DNA of 6,738 nt from Flexistipes sp041694215 (GCA_041694215.1 JASMTO010000030.1:1-6738), one strand, 5' to 3'; positions 1 through 6,180 are shown, counted from the first letter of the stretch. Numbers and translations: made by a program. Notes: generated by a model from the letters alone, not told the origin.

Positions 1-81
1 GGACCGGAAGGCGTCGCCATAGGCCCCGGCCGGGCGGAAATAGAGAACCGAACCGTTGGTGAACTCCAGCCTGAAGTAGGG
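1..81 (-). other. GC-rich foreign head, likely fragment of a high-GC coding sequence
   Basis: The first 80 bases contain 51 G or C (30 of the first 40), against 24 of 60 in a sampled stretch of fliL (181-240). On the minus strand, bases 81 to 1 are open for 27 codons, and 23 of these end in G or C, which is typical of coding DNA from a GC-rich genome. The product includes EFTNGSVLYFRPAG followed by a GDAFRS segment. The NGS-x-x-x-FR pattern with a later Arg-Ser resembles the stretch between Walker A and Walker B in phage terminase or related ATPases, but 27 residues are too few to identify it. Forward frame 1 is also open to about 108 but makes no recognisable protein. The simplest reading is a chimeric contig end joined to fliL near 75-84. 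A real genomic rearrangement is the alternative. Confidence 0.5.
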
Positions 82-83
82 TT

Positions 84-347
84 TTGTCTGATGCGGGAGG
101 TACACGATATCTGAAGGTTACCATGCAGGTGGAACTCAGTTCTTCGGAACTCGAAGCAGAGATAGAAAAAAGGAAACCGCAGCTCAGAGATATAATATTA
201 ACTGTACTGTCTTCAAAGGCATATGCCGAGGTTAGCACTGCCCAAGGGAAACTGGCTCTGAAGCAGGAGATAATCCGTAGAGTGAACCTTGTACTCACTA
301 CAGGTACATTGGAAAATATATATTTTACAGAATTTGTTGCCCAGTAG
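84..347 (+). CDS. fliL: Flagellar basal body-associated protein FliL, 5'-truncated
   Basis: FliL is a single-pass inner-membrane protein with a periplasmic domain that associates with the flagellar stator and basal body. The 87 readable residues match the conserved C-terminal part: the segment LSDAGGTRYLKVTMQVEL near the start, an amphipathic helix rich in Glu and Lys, the LRDIILTVLSSK core, and the ending NIYFTEFVAQ. The cytoplasmic N-terminus and transmembrane helix (usually some 60-90 residues) are missing. In the same frame a TGA stop lies at 72-74, inside the GC-rich head, so the TTG at 84 is only the first possible start after the junction and probably not the native one. The stop at 345-347 almost touches fliN. 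The family call is firm. Whether the gene is broken in the organism or only in this assembly cannot be told from the sequence. Confidence 0.85.
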   Translation: MSDAGGTRYLKVTMQVELSSSELEAEIEKRKPQLRDIILTVLSSKAYAEVSTAQGKLALKQEIIRRVNLVLTTGTLENIYFTEFVAQ

Positions 348-356
348 GTGATAATC

Positions 357-641
357 ATGGATAAAGAGTATGTGAAAGAACAGTTTGGCGAAGTATTAAT
401 AAATGTATATGTGGAGCTTGGTAGAAAACTTGTTAGTATTGGGGATATGCTTAGCTGGGATTCCGGTACTATAATAAAATTAAATAAGACTTCTGGAGAA
501 TCTGTAGACTTTATAGTTAACAATAAACCTCTGGCAAGCGGTGAGATTATGGTATTGGATGATAAATTCGGAATAAGGATTACCGATATAATGAGTAAAA
601 CCGCCATTTCTGAGATGAAAAAAGATGGGCTGTATGATTAG
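357..641 (+). CDS. fliN: Flagellar motor switch protein FliN
   Basis: FliN forms the lower part of the C-ring at the cytoplasmic face of the motor. It takes part in rotation switching and docks the FliH-FliI export complex. The 94-residue product is essentially a single SpoA (FliN/FliM C-terminal) domain: a VYVELGRKLVSIGDMLSW segment, then the beta-rich stretch with VDFIVNNKPLASGEIMVLDD, and the FGIRITDI ending. It is at the short end for the family, with almost no N-terminal extension. I place the start at ATG 357 because AGGTGA at 346-351 sits five bases upstream. A GTG at 348 is in frame but lies inside that Shine-Dalgarno sequence. The gene starts 9 bases after the fliL stop and its end overlaps fliO, so it is translationally coupled. 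fliM, which often lies between fliL and fliN, is absent here. Confidence 0.92.
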   Translation: MDKEYVKEQFGEVLINVYVELGRKLVSIGDMLSWDSGTIIKLNKTSGESVDFIVNNKPLASGEIMVLDDKFGIRITDIMSKTAISEMKKDGLYD

Positions 642-1413
642 CCGAATAGTCGGCTTCCTAATTGTGATTTTGATTATTGCTTTTAGTAATCCGGTTTTGG
701 CAGCGCAGGCCAAATATTCTATTACCGACAAAGTGGTGAGTGCCAAAATCGATTTTGAGAAAAAACCTGAAGTAATAGATTCATATATTAAAAATTCCAC
801 ATTTATTTTGGAGATAGCCGGAAAAATCTCACTTCCTGAACAGGAATTCTGGGGATCGCCGATGACATCTGTTAGTACTGATTACTCTGAAGGGGTAACC
901 TCTATTGTCTTTGATTTTATTGATAAACCTGCGGTCCCAAACGTTGAAATTAAAGGTAACAGTATAGTAGTAAAATTTGATCTTTCTGCCCAACGTAATA
1001 TCGCTGAAAGTAGTGGAAATGTGTATTTGAGACTTTTTTTTGGGCTTGGTATTATTCTGGTGCTGATTTTGATTTTTTATTTTTTTGTTAAATTTTTTAT
1101 GAAAAAGAATTTAACATCAGATATCCCAGGGGTTGGTAGATTAATGGGAAAAGTGGACATTTTGCCTGGTAGAAGTCTGGTTTTTTATGATCTCGATGAA
1201 ACGATATATATTTTAGGCATCAGTGGTGATAGTATTACTCTTGTAGATAAAATTTATGATACAGACCAGGTTTCAAGGATAAAAAGCGGTTTTTCCAAAA
1301 GAAAGAACTTCGGAAGCTATTTGAAATTTTTCAGCAAGGAATCTGTGGATGATGAGGTTAAAATATCTACTTCACTGATAAAGAATAAGGTGGACTCATT
1401 AAAAAAACGTTAA
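625..1413 (+). CDS. fliO: Flagellar biosynthesis protein FliO with long periplasmic region
   Basis: FliO is a membrane protein that helps assemble the FliP ring of the flagellar export gate. Counting from ATG 625 (262 residues), the order is a hydrophobic N-terminal signal or anchor (about 5-27, ending VLAAQA), a roughly 100-residue beta-rich region (30-130), a strong transmembrane helix (about 136-158), and the cytoplasmic FliO domain with GVGRLMGKVDILPGRSL (169-185) and ETIYILGISGDSITLVDKI (192-210). The tail is basic. FliO proteins such as that of Salmonella have a much shorter periplasmic part. An in-frame ATG at 634 is an equally likely start; neither has a strong Shine-Dalgarno sequence, and translation is probably coupled to fliN, which overlaps by 17 or 8 bases. 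The last four codons may exist only because of the lesion discussed under fliP: a G at 1400 would end the protein at TGA 1399-1401. Confidence 0.85.
   Translation: MGCMISRIVGFLIVILIIAFSNPVLAAQAKYSITDKVVSAKIDFEKKPEVIDSYIKNSTFILEIAGKISLPEQEFWGSPMTSVSTDYSEGVTSIVFDFIDKPAVPNVEIKGNSIVVKFDLSAQRNIAESSGNVYLRLFFGLGIILVLILIFYFFVKFFMKKNLTSDIPGVGRLMGKVDILPGRSLVFYDLDETIYILGISGDSITLVDKIYDTDQVSRIKSGFSKRKNFGSYLKFFSKESVDDEVKISTSLIKNKVDSLKKR
1387..1400 (+). promoter_or_regulatory. fliP ribosome binding site and ATT initiation codon
   Basis: AAGGTGG at 1387-1393 is a good Shine-Dalgarno match placed properly for the ATT at 1398-1400. The same AGGTG core precedes fliN (346-350), the SDR-like gene (2565-2569) and thrS (6172-6176), with 3 to 6 bases to the start codon. 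With G in place of T at 1400 the site would read CATGA, a standard stop-start overlap between fliO and fliP. Confidence 0.75.
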
Positions 1414-2147
1414 TTTTTACAATAATATTTGTTGCTGTATGCTCTGGCTTTGCTTTTGCTGCAGACAATATCCCTATACCTTCCTTTAATTTTAGCATTG
1501 GAGCTGCAGAAGGGCCGGAGGATGTGGCCATAACGTTGCAAATTATTTTTCTGCTTACCATTCTTACTCTGGCACCTGCCATTCTTATATTACTGACTTC
1601 CTTTACCAGGATTATTATTGTTTTTTCTTTTCTCAGAAGTGCCATGGGGACTCAGCAAATGCCTCCTAATCAGATTTTGGTTGGTCTGGCACTTTTTTTG
1701 ACATTCTTTATAATGCAGCCGGTTTTCACCCGGATAAATGATAATGCACTTACGCCTTATCTGAATGAAGATATAACGTTTGCCGCCGCATTGCAGGAGG
1801 CAAGAAAACCAATAAGGGCGTTTCTGCTGGATAATACCCGAAAAAAAGATGTCTTGTTGTTTTTGGAAATTTCCGGTAGTGAACGTCCCCAAACCGCTGA
1901 AGATATCCCCGACTCGGTACTTGTGCCGGCGTTTGTTGTTAGTGAGTTGCAGACAGCATTTGAGATGGGTTTTTTGATATTTTTACCGTTTTTGGTAATA
2001 GATTTTGTTGTTGCCAGTGTTTTGTTGTCCATGGGAATGATGATGTTGCCACCGATTATGATATCACTACCATTTAAAATACTTCTGTTTGTGCTTGTGG
2101 ATGGCTGGAGCCTTATTGTAGGTTCTATTGTCAAAACTTTCATGTGA
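1398..2147 (+). CDS. fliP: Flagellar export gate protein FliP, apparent ATT start
   Basis: FliP is the main subunit of the FliP-FliQ-FliR export gate in the inner membrane. Read from 1398 it has 249 residues, the normal family length. It begins with a cleavable signal peptide (residues 1-21, MKKTLIFTIIFVAVC then SGFAFA, if the first codon is read as Met), followed by a transmembrane helix near 46-66. The family signatures come next: RSAMGTQQMPPNQ (80-92), PAFVVSELQTAFEMGF (177-192) and PPIMISLPFK (218-227). The methionine-rich SMGMMMLPP (211-219) precedes the last helix, where FliP contributes a Met seal to the channel. No ATG, GTG or TTG lies in frame between the upstream stop (1386-1388) and GTG 1524, which would remove the signal peptide. 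ATT 1398 lies five bases after AGGTG (1388-1392), so it is the preferred start. The gene overlaps fliO by 16 bases. Confidence 0.9.
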   Translation: MKKTLIFTIIFVAVCSGFAFAADNIPIPSFNFSIGAAEGPEDVAITLQIIFLLTILTLAPAILILLTSFTRIIIVFSFLRSAMGTQQMPPNQILVGLALFLTFFIMQPVFTRINDNALTPYLNEDITFAAALQEARKPIRAFLLDNTRKKDVLLFLEISGSERPQTAEDIPDSVLVPAFVVSELQTAFEMGFLIFLPFLVIDFVVASVLLSMGMMMLPPIMISLPFKILLFVLVDGWSLIVGSIVKTFM

Positions 2148-2161
2148 TGTTAAGATAGCAT

Positions 2162-2434
2162 ATGAGTCCTGATTTAGTAGTAGGTTTAACAACAAAAGCT
2201 TTGGAGATTTCACTTTTACTGGCCGCTCCTATGCTGGGTTTTGGTCTGATAGCGGGCCTTATTGTTAGTATTTTCCAATCAGTGACGCAGATTCAGGAAA
2301 TGACATTGACTTTTATACCCAAAATATTAGCTGTTGTGTTAGCTCTTATAATATTTTTCCCTTGGATGATGAATCTCATGATAAATTTTACTGTTACCCT
2401 TTTTCAAAATTTGAGTATTTATGTTGGATTATAG
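2162..2434 (+). CDS. fliQ: Flagellar export gate protein FliQ
   Basis: FliQ is a small inner-membrane protein that packs around FliP and FliR in the flagellar type III export gate. The product is 90 residues, the standard length, with two transmembrane hairpin helices (about 15-38 and 50-80). They are separated by the conserved cytoplasmic loop FQSVTQIQEMTLTFIPK (38-54), the diagnostic motif of the FliQ/SpaQ family. The start at ATG 2162 gives the expected N-terminus. The Shine-Dalgarno sequence is weak (AAGATAG around 2152-2158), and the 14-base gap from fliP suggests coupling. fliR, which usually follows, is not present; a 139-base gap and an unrelated gene come next, so this is probably the end of the transcribed flagellar block here. 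Confidence 0.95.
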   Translation: MSPDLVVGLTTKALEISLLLAAPMLGFGLIAGLIVSIFQSVTQIQEMTLTFIPKILAVVLALIIFFPWMMNLMINFTVTLFQNLSIYVGL

Positions 2435-2440
2435 ATGTGT

Positions 2441-2470
2441 TTGACTTATGGTGTCTATCAGCAATATGAA
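2441..2470 (+). promoter_or_regulatory. Candidate sigma-70-type promoter for the SDR-like gene
   Basis: TTGACT (2441-2446) and TATGAA (2465-2470) are separated by 18 bases, about 100 bases before the ATG at 2574. The -35 is close to consensus and the -10 matches at four of six positions. It begins six bases after the fliQ stop, which fits a transcription unit boundary. This is a pattern match only. Confidence 0.35.
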
Positions 2471-2492
2471 TGTTGTATTTACAGGTTAGCAG

Positions 2493-2504
2493 AGAAAATT
2501 TTCT
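2493..2504. repeat. Short perfect palindrome AGAAAATTTTCT
   Basis: A 12-base perfect palindrome lies in the gap between fliQ and the SDR-like gene, just downstream of the candidate promoter. It could be a regulator site, but AT-rich palindromes of this size occur by chance and it is not repeated elsewhere in the window that I can see. Confidence 0.3.
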
Positions 2505-2528
2505 GAAAGAATGTGGTTGTAAATTTGC

Positions 2529-2550
2529 TCAAAGGGTGAAGCTCCTTTGA
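2529..2550 (+). repeat. Inverted repeat upstream of the SDR-like gene
   Basis: TCAAAGG (2529-2535) and CCTTTGA (2544-2550) form a 7-base-pair stem with an 8-base loop in the leader of the SDR-like gene, ending 12 bases before its Shine-Dalgarno sequence. There is no T-run after it on the + strand, so it is not an intrinsic terminator. It might affect mRNA stability or translation, or be chance. Confidence 0.35.
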
Positions 2551-2573
2551 AATACAAAATATAAAGGTGCATT

Positions 2574-3365
2574 ATGGATCTTGGGCTGGAAAATAAAGTG
2601 TTTTTTGTGGCAGCATCCACAAAAGGTATCGGATACGGAATAGCGAAGGCACTGGTGAATGAAGGTGCTAGTGTTTTGATTGGCAGCAGGAGTGAAAGCG
2701 AGCTAAAGCAGGCTGTAAATTCTTTTACAGCTATTAATGATGTAAAAGTAGCCGGATACTCATTTGATGCTTCTAACCTTGACTCTGTCCACAACTGGAT
2801 TGAGTTTGGGATACGGGAATTTGGTGCTCCGGACGGTCTTGTGATCAATGCCGGCGGACCTCCTACGGGGAAATTTCTTGATTTTGATGAAAGTGACTGG
2901 CAGGACGCTTTTGAATTGACGTTAATGAGTGCTGTGCGAATGATTTATATGGTATTACCTTATTTAAGATCCAATGGGCATGGCTCAGTTCTTTCTGTAA
3001 CTTCATCATCTGTTAAAGAGCCAATAGACAATTTGCTACTTTCCAATGTTATGCGTTCAGGTGTTGCAAGTCTTATGAAAAGCCTTTCGATAGAATTTGG
3101 ATCGGAAAATATACGATTTAATAATCTTGTCCCGGGAAGAATAGATACAGAACGTGTGAAACATCTTGATGAAATAAATGCTTCAAGACTTGGGCTTACT
3201 ACTGAAGAGTACAGGAAAAAAATGTTTCGTGAAATCCCTCTTGGCAGGTACGGGACTATTGATGAAATAGGTAGAGCGGGCGCTTTTTTGCTTTCTGAGG
3301 CTGCCGGTTATATCAATGGTGTAACATTGCTTGTTGATGGCGGTAAAACGAAAACCGTTTGGTGA
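2574..3365 (+). CDS. SDR-family protein, 3-oxoacyl-ACP reductase-like, atypical active site
   Basis: This 263-residue protein has the size and Rossmann fold order of classical short-chain dehydrogenases/reductases, cytoplasmic NAD(P)-dependent enzymes. The N-terminal nucleotide motif is AASTKGIG (13-20) instead of the usual TGxxxGIG. NAGG is intact (92-95) and is followed by PPTGKF. The SVTSSS segment (141-146) carries the position of the catalytic Ser, and the end has GVTLLVDGG. The normal Tyr-x-x-x-Lys is replaced by Ser157-x-x-x-Arg161 in LLLSNVMRSGV. These traits match the SDR subgroup described as ketoacyl-reductase-like without a complete catalytic tetrad (I recall it as cd05344), so this is probably an inherited family trait and not decay. 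Substrate unknown. The start at ATG 2574 is supported by AAAGGTG at 2563-2569. It has 140- to 160-base gaps on both sides and no evident link to the flagellar genes. Confidence 0.88.
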   Translation: MDLGLENKVFFVAASTKGIGYGIAKALVNEGASVLIGSRSESELKQAVNSFTAINDVKVAGYSFDASNLDSVHNWIEFGIREFGAPDGLVINAGGPPTGKFLDFDESDWQDAFELTLMSAVRMIYMVLPYLRSNGHGSVLSVTSSSVKEPIDNLLLSNVMRSGVASLMKSLSIEFGSENIRFNNLVPGRIDTERVKHLDEINASRLGLTTEEYRKKMFREIPLGRYGTIDEIGRAGAFLLSEAAGYINGVTLLVDGGKTKTVW

Positions 3366-3440
3366 GATTTGCTTGTGCTCAACCAACCCAATATACAACC
3401 AAATAGAAATTATTAATGTGTAAAGATACTGTTGTGTTAT

Positions 3441-3471
3441 TTGACAAAAAATTCTTTCTTTCGACTGTAAA
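3441..3471 (+). promoter_or_regulatory. Candidate promoter for the P-type ATPase gene
   Basis: The 160-base gap 3366-3525 holds a perfect TTGACA (3441-3446) and a weaker TGTAAA (3466-3471) at a long 19-base spacing, about 55 bases before the ATG at 3526. The rest of the gap is AT-rich, with no hairpin-plus-T-run that could end the SDR-like transcript. The -10 assignment is uncertain. Confidence 0.4.
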
Positions 3472-3525
3472 AAACAATATACGAAATAAATATGCGAATA
3501 TGTTTATGTTTATAGGAGTTCAGAA

Positions 3526-6102
3526 ATGAGGTGTTTTGCAGAAGATAAAGAGACTGTGCTCAAATATCTTGAAACATCAGAAGCAGGGCTTGATTCGGCA
3601 GAAGCTTCGAAAAGATTAAAAAAGTACGGCCTGAATAAACTGCCTGAAGAAAAAAAAGTAAGTATTCTAAAAATATTCCTTACACAGTTCAAAAGCCCTT
3701 TGATTTATGTACTCCTTCTGGCTGCCGTTGTTAGTATTGTTATAGGTCATATGACTGATGCGGTTTTTATATTTGCTGTTTTGATGATAAATGCATTAAT
3801 TGGCACCTTTCAGGAATACAGCGCCTGGAAAAAATCCACTGCTCTTAGAGACAAAGTGAAAACCGTCTGCCAGGTATTAAGAGATGGAAATAAAATAACG
3901 TTGGAAAGTGAGTATTTAACGCTTGGTGATGTTGTATTTTTGGAATCAGGCTCTAAAGTTCCCGCTGACATCAGACTGATTGAGGCAAAAAAGCTTAAAG
4001 TTGATGAATCGTTGCTTACCGGTGAAAGTGTTGAAGTGGAAAAAGATCCCGATGCTGTTTTGGATGATGAGGCCATTCCCGTTGCTGATAGGAAAAATAT
4101 GCTTTTTGCTGGTACTTATGTGTCTACTGGCAGGGCTACCGGGGTTGTATGTGGTATAGGGGAAAACACAGAAGTTGGTAAAATTGCTGCTATGCTGGCA
4201 TCTTCTGAAAGCGGAAAATCACCTTTGATCACCCGAATGGAAAAATTTTCTCTGCATCTTGTTTATATCATCTTAGTGGTTGTTCTTCTTTTTGCAGTTA
4301 TTGGTTTGATACGTGGGATGGGGTTGACTGATCTGTTTTTCTTTTCCGTAGCTCTTGCGGTGGCAGCTATCCCAGAAGGTTTGCCGGTTGCCATTTCAAT
4401 AGCTTTAACGGCGGGTGGTATAGCTATGAGCAAGCGGAATGTTATTATCCGCAATTTGGCTTCTATAGAGAGTCTGGGCTCATGCACACTGATTGCAAGT
4501 GATAAAACGGGGACACTGACAAAAAATGAGCTTACCGTCAAGCATTTTATTAGTCCAGAAGGTAAAAGTCTTAAGTGGGATGAAATCCCCCCACAGGCAA
4601 AACTGGCCTTTTTTTTCTGTAATGAAGCTTCTGCAGTCAAAAATAATGATTGGGAGTTTAATGGCGATCAGGTGGATGTGGCTTTGTTGAAGTTTATCAG
4701 GGAAAATGATGAAGAATATCTTGAACAGCTTTATGGATATAAGACAATTGATGAGATTCCTTATGAGCCTATTAATGGTTTCGCTGCAGCATCTGCGGAA
4801 ATTGATAGTCAAAGATATCATTTTACCAAGGGTTCTGCGGAAAAAATTCTTGGATTTTGTTCTTTAGGTAATGAAGAGAGAAAGAGAATTCTTCAAGAAG
4901 TGGACTCATGGGCAGCTCAAGGGTATAGGACGATTGCTTTTGCCTGCAAAAAAAGCTCGAAGACTGGGGTAGATCTGGAGAAAATGACATTTTTGGGTTT
5001 TGTTGCAATAATTGACCCGTTGAGAGATGGGGTGAAGGAAGCCATTCAGGACGCTTTTGGAGCAGGGATTGATGTGGTCATGATTACAGGGGATCATCCT
5101 GCCACAGCTTATACAATTGCTTCTGAGCTTGGGATAGCAAAAAGTTTTGATGAGGTGATCACCGGTTATGAGCTTTCAAAAATAGATGATTATGAGAGAA
5201 AAAAACATATTGTATTGAATAAGAAAGTTTTTGCCAGAATTAGCCCTGAACAGAAGAAAGAACTTGTGTCGATATTTCAGGATGCCGGTCATTTTATTGC
5301 TGTTACCGGTGATGGAGTAAATGATGCTCCTGCTCTTAAATATGCAAATGTCGGCGTTAGTATGGGTAAAAGCGGTACCGATGTGGCCAGAGAGTCATCA
5401 GATGTTGTTATTACAGATGATCATTTCCAGTCTATAGTAAATGGAATAGAAGAGGGGAGGATAGCTTATGATAATATTAGAAAAATTATTTTCCTTCTTA
5501 TCTCCACCGGAGCTGCTGAAATAATGTTGGTTACATTCTCTGTTGTATTTAATACGCCGATGTCTCTTACCCCTATTCAGATACTATGGCTTAATCTTGT
5601 AACCAACGGTGTCCAGGACGTTGCTCTTGCACTTGAAAAAGGTGAGCCGGGGGTGCTTAAGCGCAAACCACGCTCTCCTAATGAAGGTATTTTTAATTCC
5701 ATTATGATTAGAAGGGTTCTCATATCCGGGTTGTACATGGGTTTGGTTGCATTTGGGGCATTTTATTTCTTTTATTCAAGCGGTTACTCTGTTTATGAAT
5801 CAAGAAACTATGCCCTTCTACTTATGGTACTTTTTGAAAATGTTCATGTATTTAACAGCAGGTCTGAGACGCTGCAGATTTGGAAAATTAAGTTTTTTGA
5901 GAACAAATTTTTGGTCCCGATGGTGCTTCTTGCCCAACTGGTACATATTGTAAGCATGTATATCCCTTCTATGCAAGAAGTTCTTGATGTGCAACCGGTG
6001 AGTATCAACATGTGGATAATATTGCTTTTTATTGCTTTAGGGCTGTTGGTTTTAATGGAATTTGATAAATGGCTAGCAAAAGCCGTAAAGCGCAATGGGT
6101 GA
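3526..6102 (+). CDS. P2-type cation-transporting ATPase
   Basis: This is a complete 858-residue ion pump of the SERCA-like P2 class, which moves cations across the inner membrane using ATP. Order: an N-terminal cation-ATPase domain (about 1-50), helices M1-M2 (58-98), the actuator domain with LTGES (164-168), M3-M4 (243-300) with PEGLP (283-287), and the phosphorylation motif DKTGTLT with Asp326. Then come the nucleotide-binding domain with KGSAE (435-439), DPLR (497-500), TGDHPA (521-526), the hinge TGDGVND (594-600), and M5-M10 (about 653-850). All catalytic motifs are intact, so it should be active. It has no N-terminal metal-binding Cys motifs, which argues against a heavy-metal pump. Ion-site residues differ from SERCA: Gly662 replaces the M5 Asn and Asn694 replaces the M6 Asp. 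Ca2+ is the default guess, with Na+ or Mn2+ possible. AGGAG (3514-3518) supports ATG 3526. It is probably monocistronic. Confidence 0.95.
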   Translation: MRCFAEDKETVLKYLETSEAGLDSAEASKRLKKYGLNKLPEEKKVSILKIFLTQFKSPLIYVLLLAAVVSIVIGHMTDAVFIFAVLMINALIGTFQEYSAWKKSTALRDKVKTVCQVLRDGNKITLESEYLTLGDVVFLESGSKVPADIRLIEAKKLKVDESLLTGESVEVEKDPDAVLDDEAIPVADRKNMLFAGTYVSTGRATGVVCGIGENTEVGKIAAMLASSESGKSPLITRMEKFSLHLVYIILVVVLLFAVIGLIRGMGLTDLFFFSVALAVAAIPEGLPVAISIALTAGGIAMSKRNVIIRNLASIESLGSCTLIASDKTGTLTKNELTVKHFISPEGKSLKWDEIPPQAKLAFFFCNEASAVKNNDWEFNGDQVDVALLKFIRENDEEYLEQLYGYKTIDEIPYEPINGFAAASAEIDSQRYHFTKGSAEKILGFCSLGNEERKRILQEVDSWAAQGYRTIAFACKKSSKTGVDLEKMTFLGFVAIIDPLRDGVKEAIQDAFGAGIDVVMITGDHPATAYTIASELGIAKSFDEVITGYELSKIDDYERKKHIVLNKKVFARISPEQKKELVSIFQDAGHFIAVTGDGVNDAPALKYANVGVSMGKSGTDVARESSDVVITDDHFQSIVNGIEEGRIAYDNIRKIIFLLISTGAAEIMLVTFSVVFNTPMSLTPIQILWLNLVTNGVQDVALALEKGEPGVLKRKPRSPNEGIFNSIMIRRVLISGLYMGLVAFGAFYFFYSSGYSVYESRNYALLLMVLFENVHVFNSRSETLQIWKIKFFENKFLVPMVLLAQLVHIVSMYIPSMQEVLDVQPVSINMWIILLFIALGLLVLMEFDKWLAKAVKRNG

Positions 6103-6111
6103 TGGAGATAG

Positions 6112-6141
6112 TTGACAAAGTGTGTAAAAATGCTGTATATA
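6112..6141 (+). promoter_or_regulatory. Probable promoter for thrS
   Basis: A perfect TTGACA (6112-6117) is followed after 18 bases by TATATA (6136-6141); TATAAG at 6138-6143 is an alternative -10 with longer spacing. It lies 10 bases after the ATPase stop and about 40 bases before the thrS start. The leader of about 30 bases is too short for a T-box or a large regulatory structure. Confidence 0.55.
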
Positions 6142-6180
6142 AGCTATTTCATATTTGTAAAAGAATGATAGAGGTGATAA

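Noticed and set aside
348..641. FliN starting at GTG 348
   Set aside because: That codon lies inside the AGGTGA Shine-Dalgarno sequence that serves ATG 357.
1524..2147. FliP starting at GTG 1524 (207 residues)
   Set aside because: It drops the signal peptide and about 42 residues that extend in frame back to a well-placed Shine-Dalgarno sequence; the full length of 249 fits the family.
2529..2550. Intrinsic terminator after fliQ
   Set aside because: The 7-base-pair stem has no T-run behind it and sits next to the following gene's ribosome binding site.
84..3365. A new defence or mobile system
   Set aside because: All genes fall into known housekeeping or motility families; there is no transposase, integrase, toxin pair, nuclease or repeat array.
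4263..4821. Minus-strand open frames within the ATPase gene
   Set aside because: They lie opposite a continuous, motif-complete coding sequence, have no family resemblance and no ribosome binding site; they are shadows.
5747..5953. Second + strand open frame inside the ATPase gene
   Set aside because: It is an alternate frame of M7-M9 coding sequence, with composition expected from shifted hydrophobic codons.
6103..6180. T-box or other riboswitch ahead of thrS
   Set aside because: The whole gap is 78 bases and the predicted leader about 30, too short for a T-box, and no T-box consensus is visible.
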